A stretch of 6,696 nucleotides of DNA from Chlamydiia bacterium (GTDB taxonomy: Bacteria > Chlamydiota > Chlamydiia > Chlamydiales > Simkaniaceae), in contig JAGROF010000014.1 in assembly GCA_020440405.1 (NCBI GenBank), positions 1 through 6,696 of the forward strand. Direction: 5' to 3'. Under the pieces are notes generated by a model, which saw nothing but the letters and a program-made list of their open reading frames with translations, made no database searches and had not been told where the DNA came from. Of the stretch, positions 1 to 6,133 are shown piece after piece. The position numbers and the translations under genes were made by a program. Position 1 is the first letter of the stretch, and each line of letters begins with the position of its first letter.

Positions 1-632
1 TTTTTTTTGACTTGGGAGTGTCGTCAATGCAATTAGATGAAGGAGAAAGGGGCTTTAGTTTCCTCCGTGAAGGTCCATTAGACATGAGAATGGATCCTAC
101 AACAGGGGTCACGGCAAAAGAAATTGTCAACCAATGGTCGGAAAAAGACCTGGGCAATCTTTTCCGTGAGTATGGAGAAGAAAGAAGGTGGCGGCAAGCA
201 GCGCGTGCGATTGTTCAGGCGCGTAGAAAAAAAACCATTGAAACAACGACAGAGCTTGCAGAGATCCTTTCCGAAGCCATTGGAAGAAGTAAAAAGAAGC
301 TTCACCCTGCAACGCTGGTGTTTCAGGCTCTTCGCATCAGTGTGAATCGAGAATTGGAGTCGATTGAAGAAGGGGTAAAAGGAGCAATTGAGATGCTGGC
401 TCCCGGAGGCAGAATAGGTGTGCTTTCATTTCATCGCCTTGAAGATCGCATTGTTAAAAACCTCTTTCGGACCGCTTCAAAACCGTTTAAGAAAATTATC
501 GAGATGAAGGAAACCCATATTTATCCGATGCTAAAACTCCTCACGAAAAAACCACTCATTCCGACATTTCAAGAAAGCAAGGCAAACCGCCGCGCCCGCA
601 GTGCAAAACTCCGTGTGGCCGAAAGGCTGTAA
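1..632 (+). CDS. rsmH: 16S rRNA (cytosine(1402)-N(4))-methyltransferase RsmH, 3' part only
   Basis: RsmH (MraW) uses S-adenosylmethionine to methylate N4 of C1402 in the 16S rRNA decoding centre; it acts in the cytosol. The frame is open to the left edge (first full codon at base 3) and reads FFDLGVSSMQLD before the first possible TTG codon at 12. The DLGVSS segment is internal in the family, so 12 is not the true start and the N-terminal third, with the first SAM motif, lies outside the window. Family signatures follow in order: GFSF, GPLDMRMDP, YGEERRWRQAARAI, a HPAT..FQALRI.VN.EL block, LAPGGRIGVLSFHRLEDRIVK, and the C-terminal NRRARSAKLRVAERL. About 210 of the usual ~300 residues are present and the C-terminus is intact. 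It heads the division/cell-wall cluster, as mraW does in most bacteria; the next gene starts 18 bases downstream. Identification is secure. Confidence 0.95.
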   Translation, partial: FFDLGVSSMQLDEGERGFSFLREGPLDMRMDPTTGVTAKEIVNQWSEKDLGNLFREYGEERRWRQAARAIVQARRKKTIETTTELAEILSEAIGRSKKKLHPATLVFQALRISVNRELESIEEGVKGAIEMLAPGGRIGVLSFHRLEDRIVKNLFRTASKPFKKIIEMKETHIYPMLKLLTKKPLIPTFQESKANRRARSAKLRVAERL

Positions 633-650
633 CGGGATAGGGGGAAGTGT

Positions 651-926
651 GTGAATCGAAGCTTACTGCTCAGACTTCTGATTTGTATCTTTGCTGCGGG
701 GGGATTTCTTTATACGTATATCGATACGCTCAATGATTTGACCGAACTAAAGATGGAGGTTCCTGAGCTGGCGGCTCAGCTCAGAACGCTAGAGGAAGAA
801 AATGGGCAGCTTAGCCTGGAGATCGAACGTTTTGAAAATCCATCGCATTTAATTAGTCTACTTCGAGAAAAAGAGTATTCTCACCTTCATTACCCTTACC
901 TTAAAGAGGTTGTGATGGTCCCATGA
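651..926 (+). CDS. ftsL: FtsL-like small bitopic membrane coiled-coil division protein
   Basis: This 91-residue protein has the FtsL layout: a very short cytoplasmic N-terminus, one transmembrane segment at about residues 5-24, then a coiled coil. The coil shows a clean heptad series, L33-L40-L47-L54-F61, with a second series L30-V37-L44-I58 on the same face. In other bacteria FtsL pairs with a similar coiled-coil protein (FtsB/DivIC) and activates the septal transpeptidase and its glycosyltransferase partner. Primary sequence is poorly conserved in this family, so the call rests on topology, size and position between rsmH and the transpeptidase gene, where ftsL normally sits. The start is GTG at 651, preceded by a purine-rich GGGGGAAG at about 640-647. 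An ATG start is not available without losing most of the transmembrane segment. Its stop overlaps the next start as ATGA (923-926), implying coupled translation. Chlamydial genomes carry a similar short gene here (CT271 in C. trachomatis, from memory). Confidence 0.75.
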   Translation: MNRSLLLRLLICIFAAGGFLYTYIDTLNDLTELKMEVPELAAQLRTLEEENGQLSLEIERFENPSHLISLLREKEYSHLHYPYLKEVVMVP

Positions 927-2890
927 AAGAAATTAAAGCAAAAGATCTCCGGCGTCTCCTGTTTTTGTCGCTTTCAATGCTTCTCCTGTTTTGCTTCATT
1001 ATTTTTCAGTTTTATAAATTGCAAATTCTTGAAGGGAAAAAATGGGCGCGGCAAGCGCGGGCGCAGCATCAGTTCTCTGTGGTGGAACCTTATAAGCGGG
1101 GGCGCTTTTTTGCGAATCACACCTTAAAAGAGGGGCATCCTGAAAACGATACGCCTCTAGTCTTTGATGTGAAGAGGCACCATCTTTATATCGATCCCAT
1201 TGCAATTCATGAAGGGGTAAGAGACACGATTTCAGATAAAATTTCAGAACTCTTGGCTCTTGGCTGGCAGGAGAAAAATGAGATCCGTAAGCATTTCGAA
1301 AAGAGGTGTCGGAGTCGGCGGCTAAAGATGTGGATCACGGAAGCGGATAAGGAGCTTCTTTTAGGCTGGTGGCGTCCTTTTGCAAGATGGAAGAAAATCC
1401 CTCGCAATGCTCTCTATTTTGAGGAGGATTATAGGCGGGCTTATCCCTACGGGAAATTGCTTGGACCTGTCTTGCATACAGTCCGTGATGATCGAGATCC
1501 CGAGACCCACCAGGCACTTCCTACAGGGGGGCTAGAGCTTGCTTTTGATGAAGTGCTTCAAGGGAAACCGGGAAAACGGCTTCTCCTTCGTTCTCCAAGC
1601 AATTCCATGGAAGAGGGGCTTCTCGTCACCCCCCCAGAGGATGGAGCAGATGTGTATTTAACGATTAACCAGTACATTCAAGCGATTGCAGAAGAAGAAA
1701 TTGAGCGCGCTGTTAAAGAGGCGGGAGCTAAGAAGGGATGGGCCGTAATGATGAACCCTCATACGGGGGAAATCTATGCACTCGCACAATATCCCTTTTT
1801 TGACCCTTCAGAGTATCGAAAATATTATAATGATCCCGATCTCACTGAGGCAACGAAGGTCTCAGCGATCACAGATTGCTTTGAGCTGGGTTCGACAATG
1901 AAACCGTTAACAATGGCGATTGCTATGCTTGCCAACGAAGAGCTCAAGAGGCAAGGAAAAGAGGGAATCTTTGATCCTAAAGAGATGATTCCTGTGCAAG
2001 ATGGCCATTTTCCAGGGCGGAAAAACCCCATTCGAGATGTGGGGACCCACCGGTATTTAAATATGTATTTGGCGATGCAAAAGTCTTCGAATATTTATTG
2101 CGCCAAACTTGTGCAGCGGATTGTAGCGACTTTAGGAGATCGGTGGTACCGGCAGAAATTAGAAGAGGTATTTGGATTTGGTCTGCCTACGGGGATTGAA
2201 CTTCCCAGTGAAAGTTCTGGTCTATTGCCTCGCCCTGATCAGACCGCTTTGTGGTCCAAACCAACCCCTTACTCTCTCTCATTTGGGTATAATATGCTGA
2301 GCAACAGCCTGCAACTTCTCCGGGCCTATGCGATTTTGGTCAATGGGGGTTATGCGGTGCAACCGACACTTGTGCGGAAGATTGTAAAGGGAGATAAGGT
2401 CATTTACTCTCATCAGCATGAGCAGGGAAAGGAACTTTTAGATCCTGGGATTAGCCGAGAAATCATTTATGCGTTAAAATCGGTGACCAAGCCAGGAGGG
2501 GGCTCATGGCGTGCGAGTATTCCTGGCTATACCGTTGCAGGAAAATCGGGAACGACGGAGAAAATTATTAACGGGACCTACTCTAAGAAAGACCACTACT
2601 CGAGCTTCATCGGATTTACTCCCGCATTTGATCCTCAATTTATCCTATATATAGCGATTGATGAACCGGAATACCGCTATCTCCCAGGAATCGGCAAGAC
2701 TATTTTTGGAGGAAGGTGTGCGGCTCCAGTCTTTCGTCGGATCATGCAAAAAACCTACCAATATTTGGGAATTCCTCCCGATGATCCTCATGGACTCCCT
2801 AAGGGGCATCCCGAAGCAGATCCTGAAAAAGCCGATTGGAGTCGGGAGGTGCAAGTGTTAAAAGAACTTTACAAGAATTGGAATGGATGA
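923..2890 (+). CDS. ftsI: Septal peptidoglycan D,D-transpeptidase (PBP3/FtsI-like class B penicillin-binding protein)
   Basis: Class B penicillin-binding protein of 655 residues that cross-links stem peptides at the division site. A short basic N-terminus precedes a single membrane anchor at about residues 12-31, placing the rest in the periplasm. A dimerisation/pedestal region spans roughly 45-240 and includes RAYPYG and GGLELAFDEVLQG, the usual run-up to the transpeptidase domain. The transpeptidase domain has all three active-site motifs: SxxK as S324-T-M-K327 (S324 the acylated nucleophile), SxN as S388-S-N390, and K(S/T)GT as K541-S-G-T544. It should therefore be catalytically competent and bind penicillin. 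The common pedestal signature RGxIxDRNG is not present; instead the protein reads RGRFFANHTLKEG from R59. A C-terminal tail of about 50 residues follows the domain, rich in Pro, Asp and charged residues. It overlaps the upstream ftsL-like gene and the downstream murE gene by ATGA. The best upstream purine tract (AGAGG, 905-909) is 13 bases away, which fits coupled translation. Confidence 0.92.
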   Translation: MKEIKAKDLRRLLFLSLSMLLLFCFIIFQFYKLQILEGKKWARQARAQHQFSVVEPYKRGRFFANHTLKEGHPENDTPLVFDVKRHHLYIDPIAIHEGVRDTISDKISELLALGWQEKNEIRKHFEKRCRSRRLKMWITEADKELLLGWWRPFARWKKIPRNALYFEEDYRRAYPYGKLLGPVLHTVRDDRDPETHQALPTGGLELAFDEVLQGKPGKRLLLRSPSNSMEEGLLVTPPEDGADVYLTINQYIQAIAEEEIERAVKEAGAKKGWAVMMNPHTGEIYALAQYPFFDPSEYRKYYNDPDLTEATKVSAITDCFELGSTMKPLTMAIAMLANEELKRQGKEGIFDPKEMIPVQDGHFPGRKNPIRDVGTHRYLNMYLAMQKSSNIYCAKLVQRIVATLGDRWYRQKLEEVFGFGLPTGIELPSESSGLLPRPDQTALWSKPTPYSLSFGYNMLSNSLQLLRAYAILVNGGYAVQPTLVRKIVKGDKVIYSHQHEQGKELLDPGISREIIYALKSVTKPGGGSWRASIPGYTVAGKSGTTEKIINGTYSKKDHYSSFIGFTPAFDPQFILYIAIDEPEYRYLPGIGKTIFGGRCAAPVFRRIMQKTYQYLGIPPDDPHGLPKGHPEADPEKADWSREVQVLKELYKNWNG

Positions 2891-4299
2891 AACTTAAAAA
2901 GCTCCTCAAAGATCTAGATGTTGAAGTGAAGGGAAGTCGTGAAGTCGAAGTGACGGGACTGTCTTCCCACTCTCAATTTGTGTTTCCAGGTAGTCTATTT
3001 ATTGCCAAACGGGGACAGGCGTTTGATGGCACAGAATTTATTCCCAAGGCGATTGAAACCGGTGCTGTGGCTGTCCTCACCGATTTTTATAATCCTTTTC
3101 TACAAGGAGTCGTTCAGATTATTTCCTCCGATGTATCTCGGCTCGAGGCGCTTCTTGCGCAGCGGTATTATGGCACGGAGAAAAATACTCTTTACCTCCT
3201 TGGCGTTACGGGAACCAATGGGAAAACAACAACAGCTTACCTCATTCATCATCTCCTTCCCAAGTGTGGATTAATGGGAACCATTGAAACAGTAATTGGG
3301 AAACAAAAATTTCCTGCTCAGTTGACAACAGCTGATGTGGTTACTAATCATAAGATTTTGAGAGAAATGCAGGAAGCTGGGCTGAAATCAGCCATCATGG
3401 AGGTGACCTCCCATGCACTGGACCAAAATCGTGTTGAAGGGATTCCATTTGAGACAGCGATTTTTACAAACCTCTCACAGGACCATCTCGATTATCATGG
3501 GACAATGGGTGCTTATCTTCAAGCTAAGCTTAAGCTTGTCGCGCAGGCCAAGCACACTGTTTACAATGCAGATGATCCTGCGTTTCAAGGGTTAGAAGGC
3601 ATGACATATGGAATCAATACTCCTGCCGATCTCAAAGCAGAAAACGTAGCCTTTTCTCTTGAAGGAACGACCTTTGATCTCCACTATAAAAACCGCGTGG
3701 TGTCTCTCTCTTCTCCTTTAATCGGACAGTATAACGTTTACAATGTTCTGGCCGCATTTGCTGCGCTTCTTTTAAAAGGAGAGTCCCTCGTCGCCTTGCA
3801 AAAGAAGTTACTCTCTTTTCCAGGAATTCCTGGGCGCTTAGAGAGAGTCCCTAATGAACGGGGGCTAAATATTTTTGTCGATTTTGCCCATACTCCAGAG
3901 GCCTTAGCGAAGGTTTTAGACACCCTTCAGAGTGTGAAAGAAGGAAGAATCATTACGATCTTTGGATGTGGGGGAGAGCGAGATCATGGGAAGCGTCCCT
4001 TAATGGCTGAGGCCGCCGAAAGGTATTCGGATCAAGTGATTGTCACTTCAGATAACCCAAGAGGAGAAGACCCTCTAGCGATCTGCCAAGAGGTTGCTAC
4101 AGGATTAAAGCGGGAGGCCTTGATTGAAGTGGACCGTCGCGCAGCAATCGAAAGGGGAATCTTTATGGCGCAAAAAGGAGATACCGTTCTCATTGCAGGG
4201 CGGGGACACGAACCCTTTCAGAAAATCGGAGGAAGCAGGGTTCCTTTTGACGACCGCGTTGTAGCTTCTCAAATTTCTCATTTGACGGTAGAGTCGTAA
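2887..4299 (+). CDS. murE: UDP-N-acetylmuramoyl-L-alanyl-D-glutamate--2,6-diaminopimelate ligase MurE
   Basis: Cytosolic ATP-dependent ligase that adds the third amino acid to the peptidoglycan precursor UDP-MurNAc-L-Ala-D-Glu. The protein has 470 residues, normal for MurE. The N-terminal UDP-binding domain contains GSLFIAKRGQAFDG. The ATP-binding P-loop is GVTGTNGKTTT (106-116, K113), followed by TTAD and by MEVTSHALDQNR. The lysine expected to be carbamylated is K214 in YLQAKLKL. The C-terminal ligase domain has VDFAHTPEAL, FGCGGERDHGKRPLM, the substrate-selective DNPRGEDP (389-396, R392) and AGRGHEPFQ. The DNPR form marks meso-diaminopimelate rather than lysine as substrate. I chose ATG 2887 over the in-frame TTG at 2836: it overlaps the transpeptidase stop as ATGA, and the 17 codons between add only non-family sequence. 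There is no clear ribosome binding site, so translation is probably coupled to the upstream gene. The stop lies 19 bases before amiA. Confidence 0.96.
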   Translation: MKLKKLLKDLDVEVKGSREVEVTGLSSHSQFVFPGSLFIAKRGQAFDGTEFIPKAIETGAVAVLTDFYNPFLQGVVQIISSDVSRLEALLAQRYYGTEKNTLYLLGVTGTNGKTTTAYLIHHLLPKCGLMGTIETVIGKQKFPAQLTTADVVTNHKILREMQEAGLKSAIMEVTSHALDQNRVEGIPFETAIFTNLSQDHLDYHGTMGAYLQAKLKLVAQAKHTVYNADDPAFQGLEGMTYGINTPADLKAENVAFSLEGTTFDLHYKNRVVSLSSPLIGQYNVYNVLAAFAALLLKGESLVALQKKLLSFPGIPGRLERVPNERGLNIFVDFAHTPEALAKVLDTLQSVKEGRIITIFGCGGERDHGKRPLMAEAAERYSDQVIVTSDNPRGEDPLAICQEVATGLKREALIEVDRRAAIERGIFMAQKGDTVLIAGRGHEPFQKIGGSRVPFDDRVVASQISHLTVES

Positions 4300-4318
4300 G
4301 ACTGGTAGACTCATCACT

Positions 4319-4945
4319 ATGTATAAAATTTTACTCCTTGTGTTTTCTGTTTTCTGTTTGTCTTCGCAGCTCATTGCAGCTCCAGAGCAAGGAAAACAAC
4401 TCATCGTCATTGATGCGGGTCATGGCGGGGATGACATTGGAGCTCAAGTGAAGGGTCTGAAGGAAAAAGCTCTTGCCCTTCAAACGGCAACCCTTGTGAA
4501 ACAGTACCTCCATTCTAAAGGATATCGGGTGATCCTCACTCGTAGTCGTGATATCTTTCTTCCCTTGAAAAAACGGACAGCGATTGCTAACGATACCAAG
4601 AGTAAACTCTTTGTAAGTATCCACTTCAATGCCTATAAATCTCCTCAGCCCCACGGCATTGAGATCTATTACTACAATCGGGGTTCCAAGTGGCGCCAAG
4701 TAGCCTCTAAAAAATTGGCTGATACGATCTTGCACAAGATGATCGAGGCAACAGGAGCTAAAAACCGGGGCGTCAAATATGGGAATTTCCACGTCATTCG
4801 TGAAACCTATATGCCGGCTATCCTGATCGAAGGGGGATTTATCACTAACCCTTCCGAACACACCAACCTTTCCAACACGGGATATGTCGAAAAAATGGCC
4901 CAATCTATCGCCTCTGGCATTGAACAGTATCTAAAAAAAATTTAA
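4319..4945 (+). CDS. amiA: Secreted N-acetylmuramoyl-L-alanine amidase (Amidase_3, AmiA/AmiC type)
   Basis: Zinc amidase that cuts the bond between N-acetylmuramic acid and the stem peptide, used to split or recycle septal peptidoglycan. The 208-residue product starts with a signal peptide (K3, hydrophobic core 4-14, likely cleavage near LIA-A at 20-21), so it acts outside the inner membrane. Amidase_3 motifs are complete: VIDAGHGGDDIGA with zinc ligand H35, LKEKALAL with ligand E49, LFVSIHFNA with ligand H102, and ILIEGGFITNP with catalytic E171. Only about 69 residues separate H102 from E171. This leaves no room for the autoinhibitory helix insert of E. coli AmiA/B/C, and there is no AMIN targeting domain or SH3/LysM wall-binding module. 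It is a bare catalytic domain, probably not dependent on an EnvC/NlpD-type activator in the usual way. I could find no SxxK or SxN motif in it. It lies 19 bases after murE with no obvious ribosome binding site, so it is probably cotranscribed. Confidence 0.93.
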   Translation: MYKILLLVFSVFCLSSQLIAAPEQGKQLIVIDAGHGGDDIGAQVKGLKEKALALQTATLVKQYLHSKGYRVILTRSRDIFLPLKKRTAIANDTKSKLFVSIHFNAYKSPQPHGIEIYYYNRGSKWRQVASKKLADTILHKMIEATGAKNRGVKYGNFHVIRETYMPAILIEGGFITNPSEHTNLSNTGYVEKMAQSIASGIEQYLKKI

Positions 4946-4995
4946 AGCACGAGCAGTATCACTCCAGGCATGTAGCGGAAAAAGATGCTAAGAGG

Positions 4996-5001
4996 TATAC
5001 T
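4996..5001 (+). promoter_or_regulatory. Possible -10 promoter element for the 355-residue protein gene
   Basis: TATACT matches the sigma-70-class -10 consensus TATAAT at five of six positions and lies 30 bases before ATG 5031. The region 16-19 bases upstream (around 4971-4979, TGTAGCGGA) has no good -35 hexamer, matching TTGACA at two positions at most. Chlamydial sigma-66 promoters often tolerate weak -35 elements, so the site is plausible. It sits in the longest gap of the window, where base composition also changes. This is a guess from sequence only. Confidence 0.35.
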
Positions 5002-5016
5002 TTTCCTTTTTAATTT

Positions 5017-5022
5017 AGGAAG
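5017..5022 (+). promoter_or_regulatory. Ribosome binding site that decides the start at 5031
   Basis: AGGAAG at 5017-5022 is a good Shine-Dalgarno match. Its AGGA core lies 10 bases from ATG 5031 but only 4 bases from an in-frame GTG at 5025. The spacing favours ATG 5031, giving 355 residues rather than 357. Confidence 0.6.
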
Positions 5023-5030
5023 AAGTGTTT

Positions 5031-6098
5031 ATGGAAGCAATTATTGATAGTTTAGAAAATTTCATTTATGGAGATCCTTGTAAGGGAGAAGAAACTGTAG
5101 ATCAAACCCATCGAGTTATTACGACGAATATTGAAGGAAACTCAATAGAAGATCGTATTCAGAGAGCTCAGGTTATCATTTTACTAGAGCAACACAATCA
5201 TCAAGATATTGAACATTTAAATGGAAGAGTGATTCGCCAGCATCAGAATCCTCAAGACTTTGTTCTTCATGAAGGTAGTCATAAACCTGAATATCTCCCT
5301 TACTCCTTAAGATCTTGTTCAAAGAGTTGGGATTTAGAAAGCAGTACCGAACATAAATCCCATTTTGCTCGTCTGATTACGGTGACTCATGATGTTGCTT
5401 TTGTTCTCCCGACTTACATTGCTGTGTTACTTGGAGATACTGATGAAGAGACCTTTAGGGAACTGAGTTCGGGGATTCGAATAATTCTTAATGATTTTTA
5501 TCCAGAAGATGGGGATGAGCGTTTTAAAATACTCGAGAAACTCAGTCCTCAAAAACGTTTAGATTACTTAATGGGAGTTGCCAAGGAGTGTTTATCCGAA
5601 CTTAAAAAGAGAGAAGATAGATATCATGCAATTCTCCAAAAAGAGTTCTTTTCAAGAAATGTAAATCTCGTGGATTCTATTCAGAGTTCTTTGGAGAAAT
5701 ATTCAAGAGTTTGGGTGATTGCTAGGGAAGCTCATGGGAGATATATGAGCGATGGAAAAGAAGAAAAACGAGGAGTCGCTCATCTTTATCAGTCTCTTGA
5801 GGCACAAAAAGTGGGGTATGTCACACTTAAGTGGTTTGATAAAGAGCTTGGAGAAAAAGATTATTCCCATTCTCCAGAGATGACAAATGGCTACTCAGCC
5901 AATGAAAAAAAAGCAGCCCAGCAAGAGCTTCAAGAGCTTCGAAAACAGTTTGATGAAGAGTATCCTAAGAGTGTACCTTGTATTGAAGCGATCAGCATTT
6001 CTAGACTCATTGAGAAAAATGAAGGGGTATGGGACATTCATGAGGCAAGTGATTTTGCTCAAGTCCTTTTAGAAAGAACCCTTAGTTGGGCGCATTGA
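5031..6098 (+). CDS. Uncharacterised soluble protein, possibly of the ChaN / erythromycin-esterase / TraB-TIKI fold group
   Basis: I do not recognise this 355-residue protein with certainty. It has no signal peptide and no clear transmembrane segment, so it is cytosolic or exported by a signal-independent route. Two regions recall metal-dependent or hydrolase-like proteins of the ChaN, erythromycin esterase and TraB/TIKI group. Near the N-terminus a strand-like VIILL runs into E53-Q-H55-N-H57 and then a helix with EHLNGRVI, ending in a second strand FVLHEGS with E81; compare the GEQHD...H and LEG/LEM elements of those families. Near residues 227-260, VWVIAREAHG (E233, H235), then a helix HLYQSLEAQ and a strand VGYVTLKW, resembles their C-terminal 'xVIAxxxH' strand and the helix-strand after it. 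The usual Gly before the first Glu is Leu here. Residues ~286-310 are Lys/Glu/Gln rich and may form a coiled coil. Seven sampled 60-base rows contain 18-26 G+C (about 30-43%), below the wall-gene cluster. It follows amiA by 85 bases. The reading frame is secure; the function is not. Confidence 0.8.
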   Translation: MEAIIDSLENFIYGDPCKGEETVDQTHRVITTNIEGNSIEDRIQRAQVIILLEQHNHQDIEHLNGRVIRQHQNPQDFVLHEGSHKPEYLPYSLRSCSKSWDLESSTEHKSHFARLITVTHDVAFVLPTYIAVLLGDTDEETFRELSSGIRIILNDFYPEDGDERFKILEKLSPQKRLDYLMGVAKECLSELKKREDRYHAILQKEFFSRNVNLVDSIQSSLEKYSRVWVIAREAHGRYMSDGKEEKRGVAHLYQSLEAQKVGYVTLKWFDKELGEKDYSHSPEMTNGYSANEKKAAQQELQELRKQFDEEYPKSVPCIEAISISRLIEKNEGVWDIHEASDFAQVLLERTLSWAH

Positions 6099-6133
6099 AT
6101 AGGACCTCAAAAAAGCCTAATCTAGGAGTTGTT

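Noticed and set aside
1..8. Run of eight T at the left edge as a terminator or frameshift site
   Set aside because: It is in frame as Phe codons of rsmH with a continuous family motif after it, so no frameshift or terminator is needed to explain it.
12..14. TTG codon as the start of the rsmH fragment
   Set aside because: The frame is open upstream to the window edge and the preceding residues FFD continue the family motif DLGVSS, so the true start lies outside the window.
2836..2886. TTG at 2836 as the murE start, adding 17 residues
   Set aside because: The extra residues lie inside the transpeptidase gene and do not fit the family N-terminus; ATG 2887 gives the usual ATGA overlap and a normal length.
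3521..3540. Short repeated AAGCT/TAAGCTT palindromic run in murE
   Set aside because: It encodes the expected catalytic AKLKL segment, with K214, so it is explained by codon choice.
4331..4903. 190-codon open frame on the minus strand opposite amiA
   Set aside because: It lies entirely within a well-identified gene on the other strand, and its translation shows no family motifs; it is a shadow frame.
4977..5016. Inverted repeat GGAAAA / TTTTCC followed by a T-rich run, as a terminator after amiA
   Set aside because: The stem is only 6 pairs, mostly A-T, with an 18-base loop, and it overlaps the possible -10 box. It is too weak to call.
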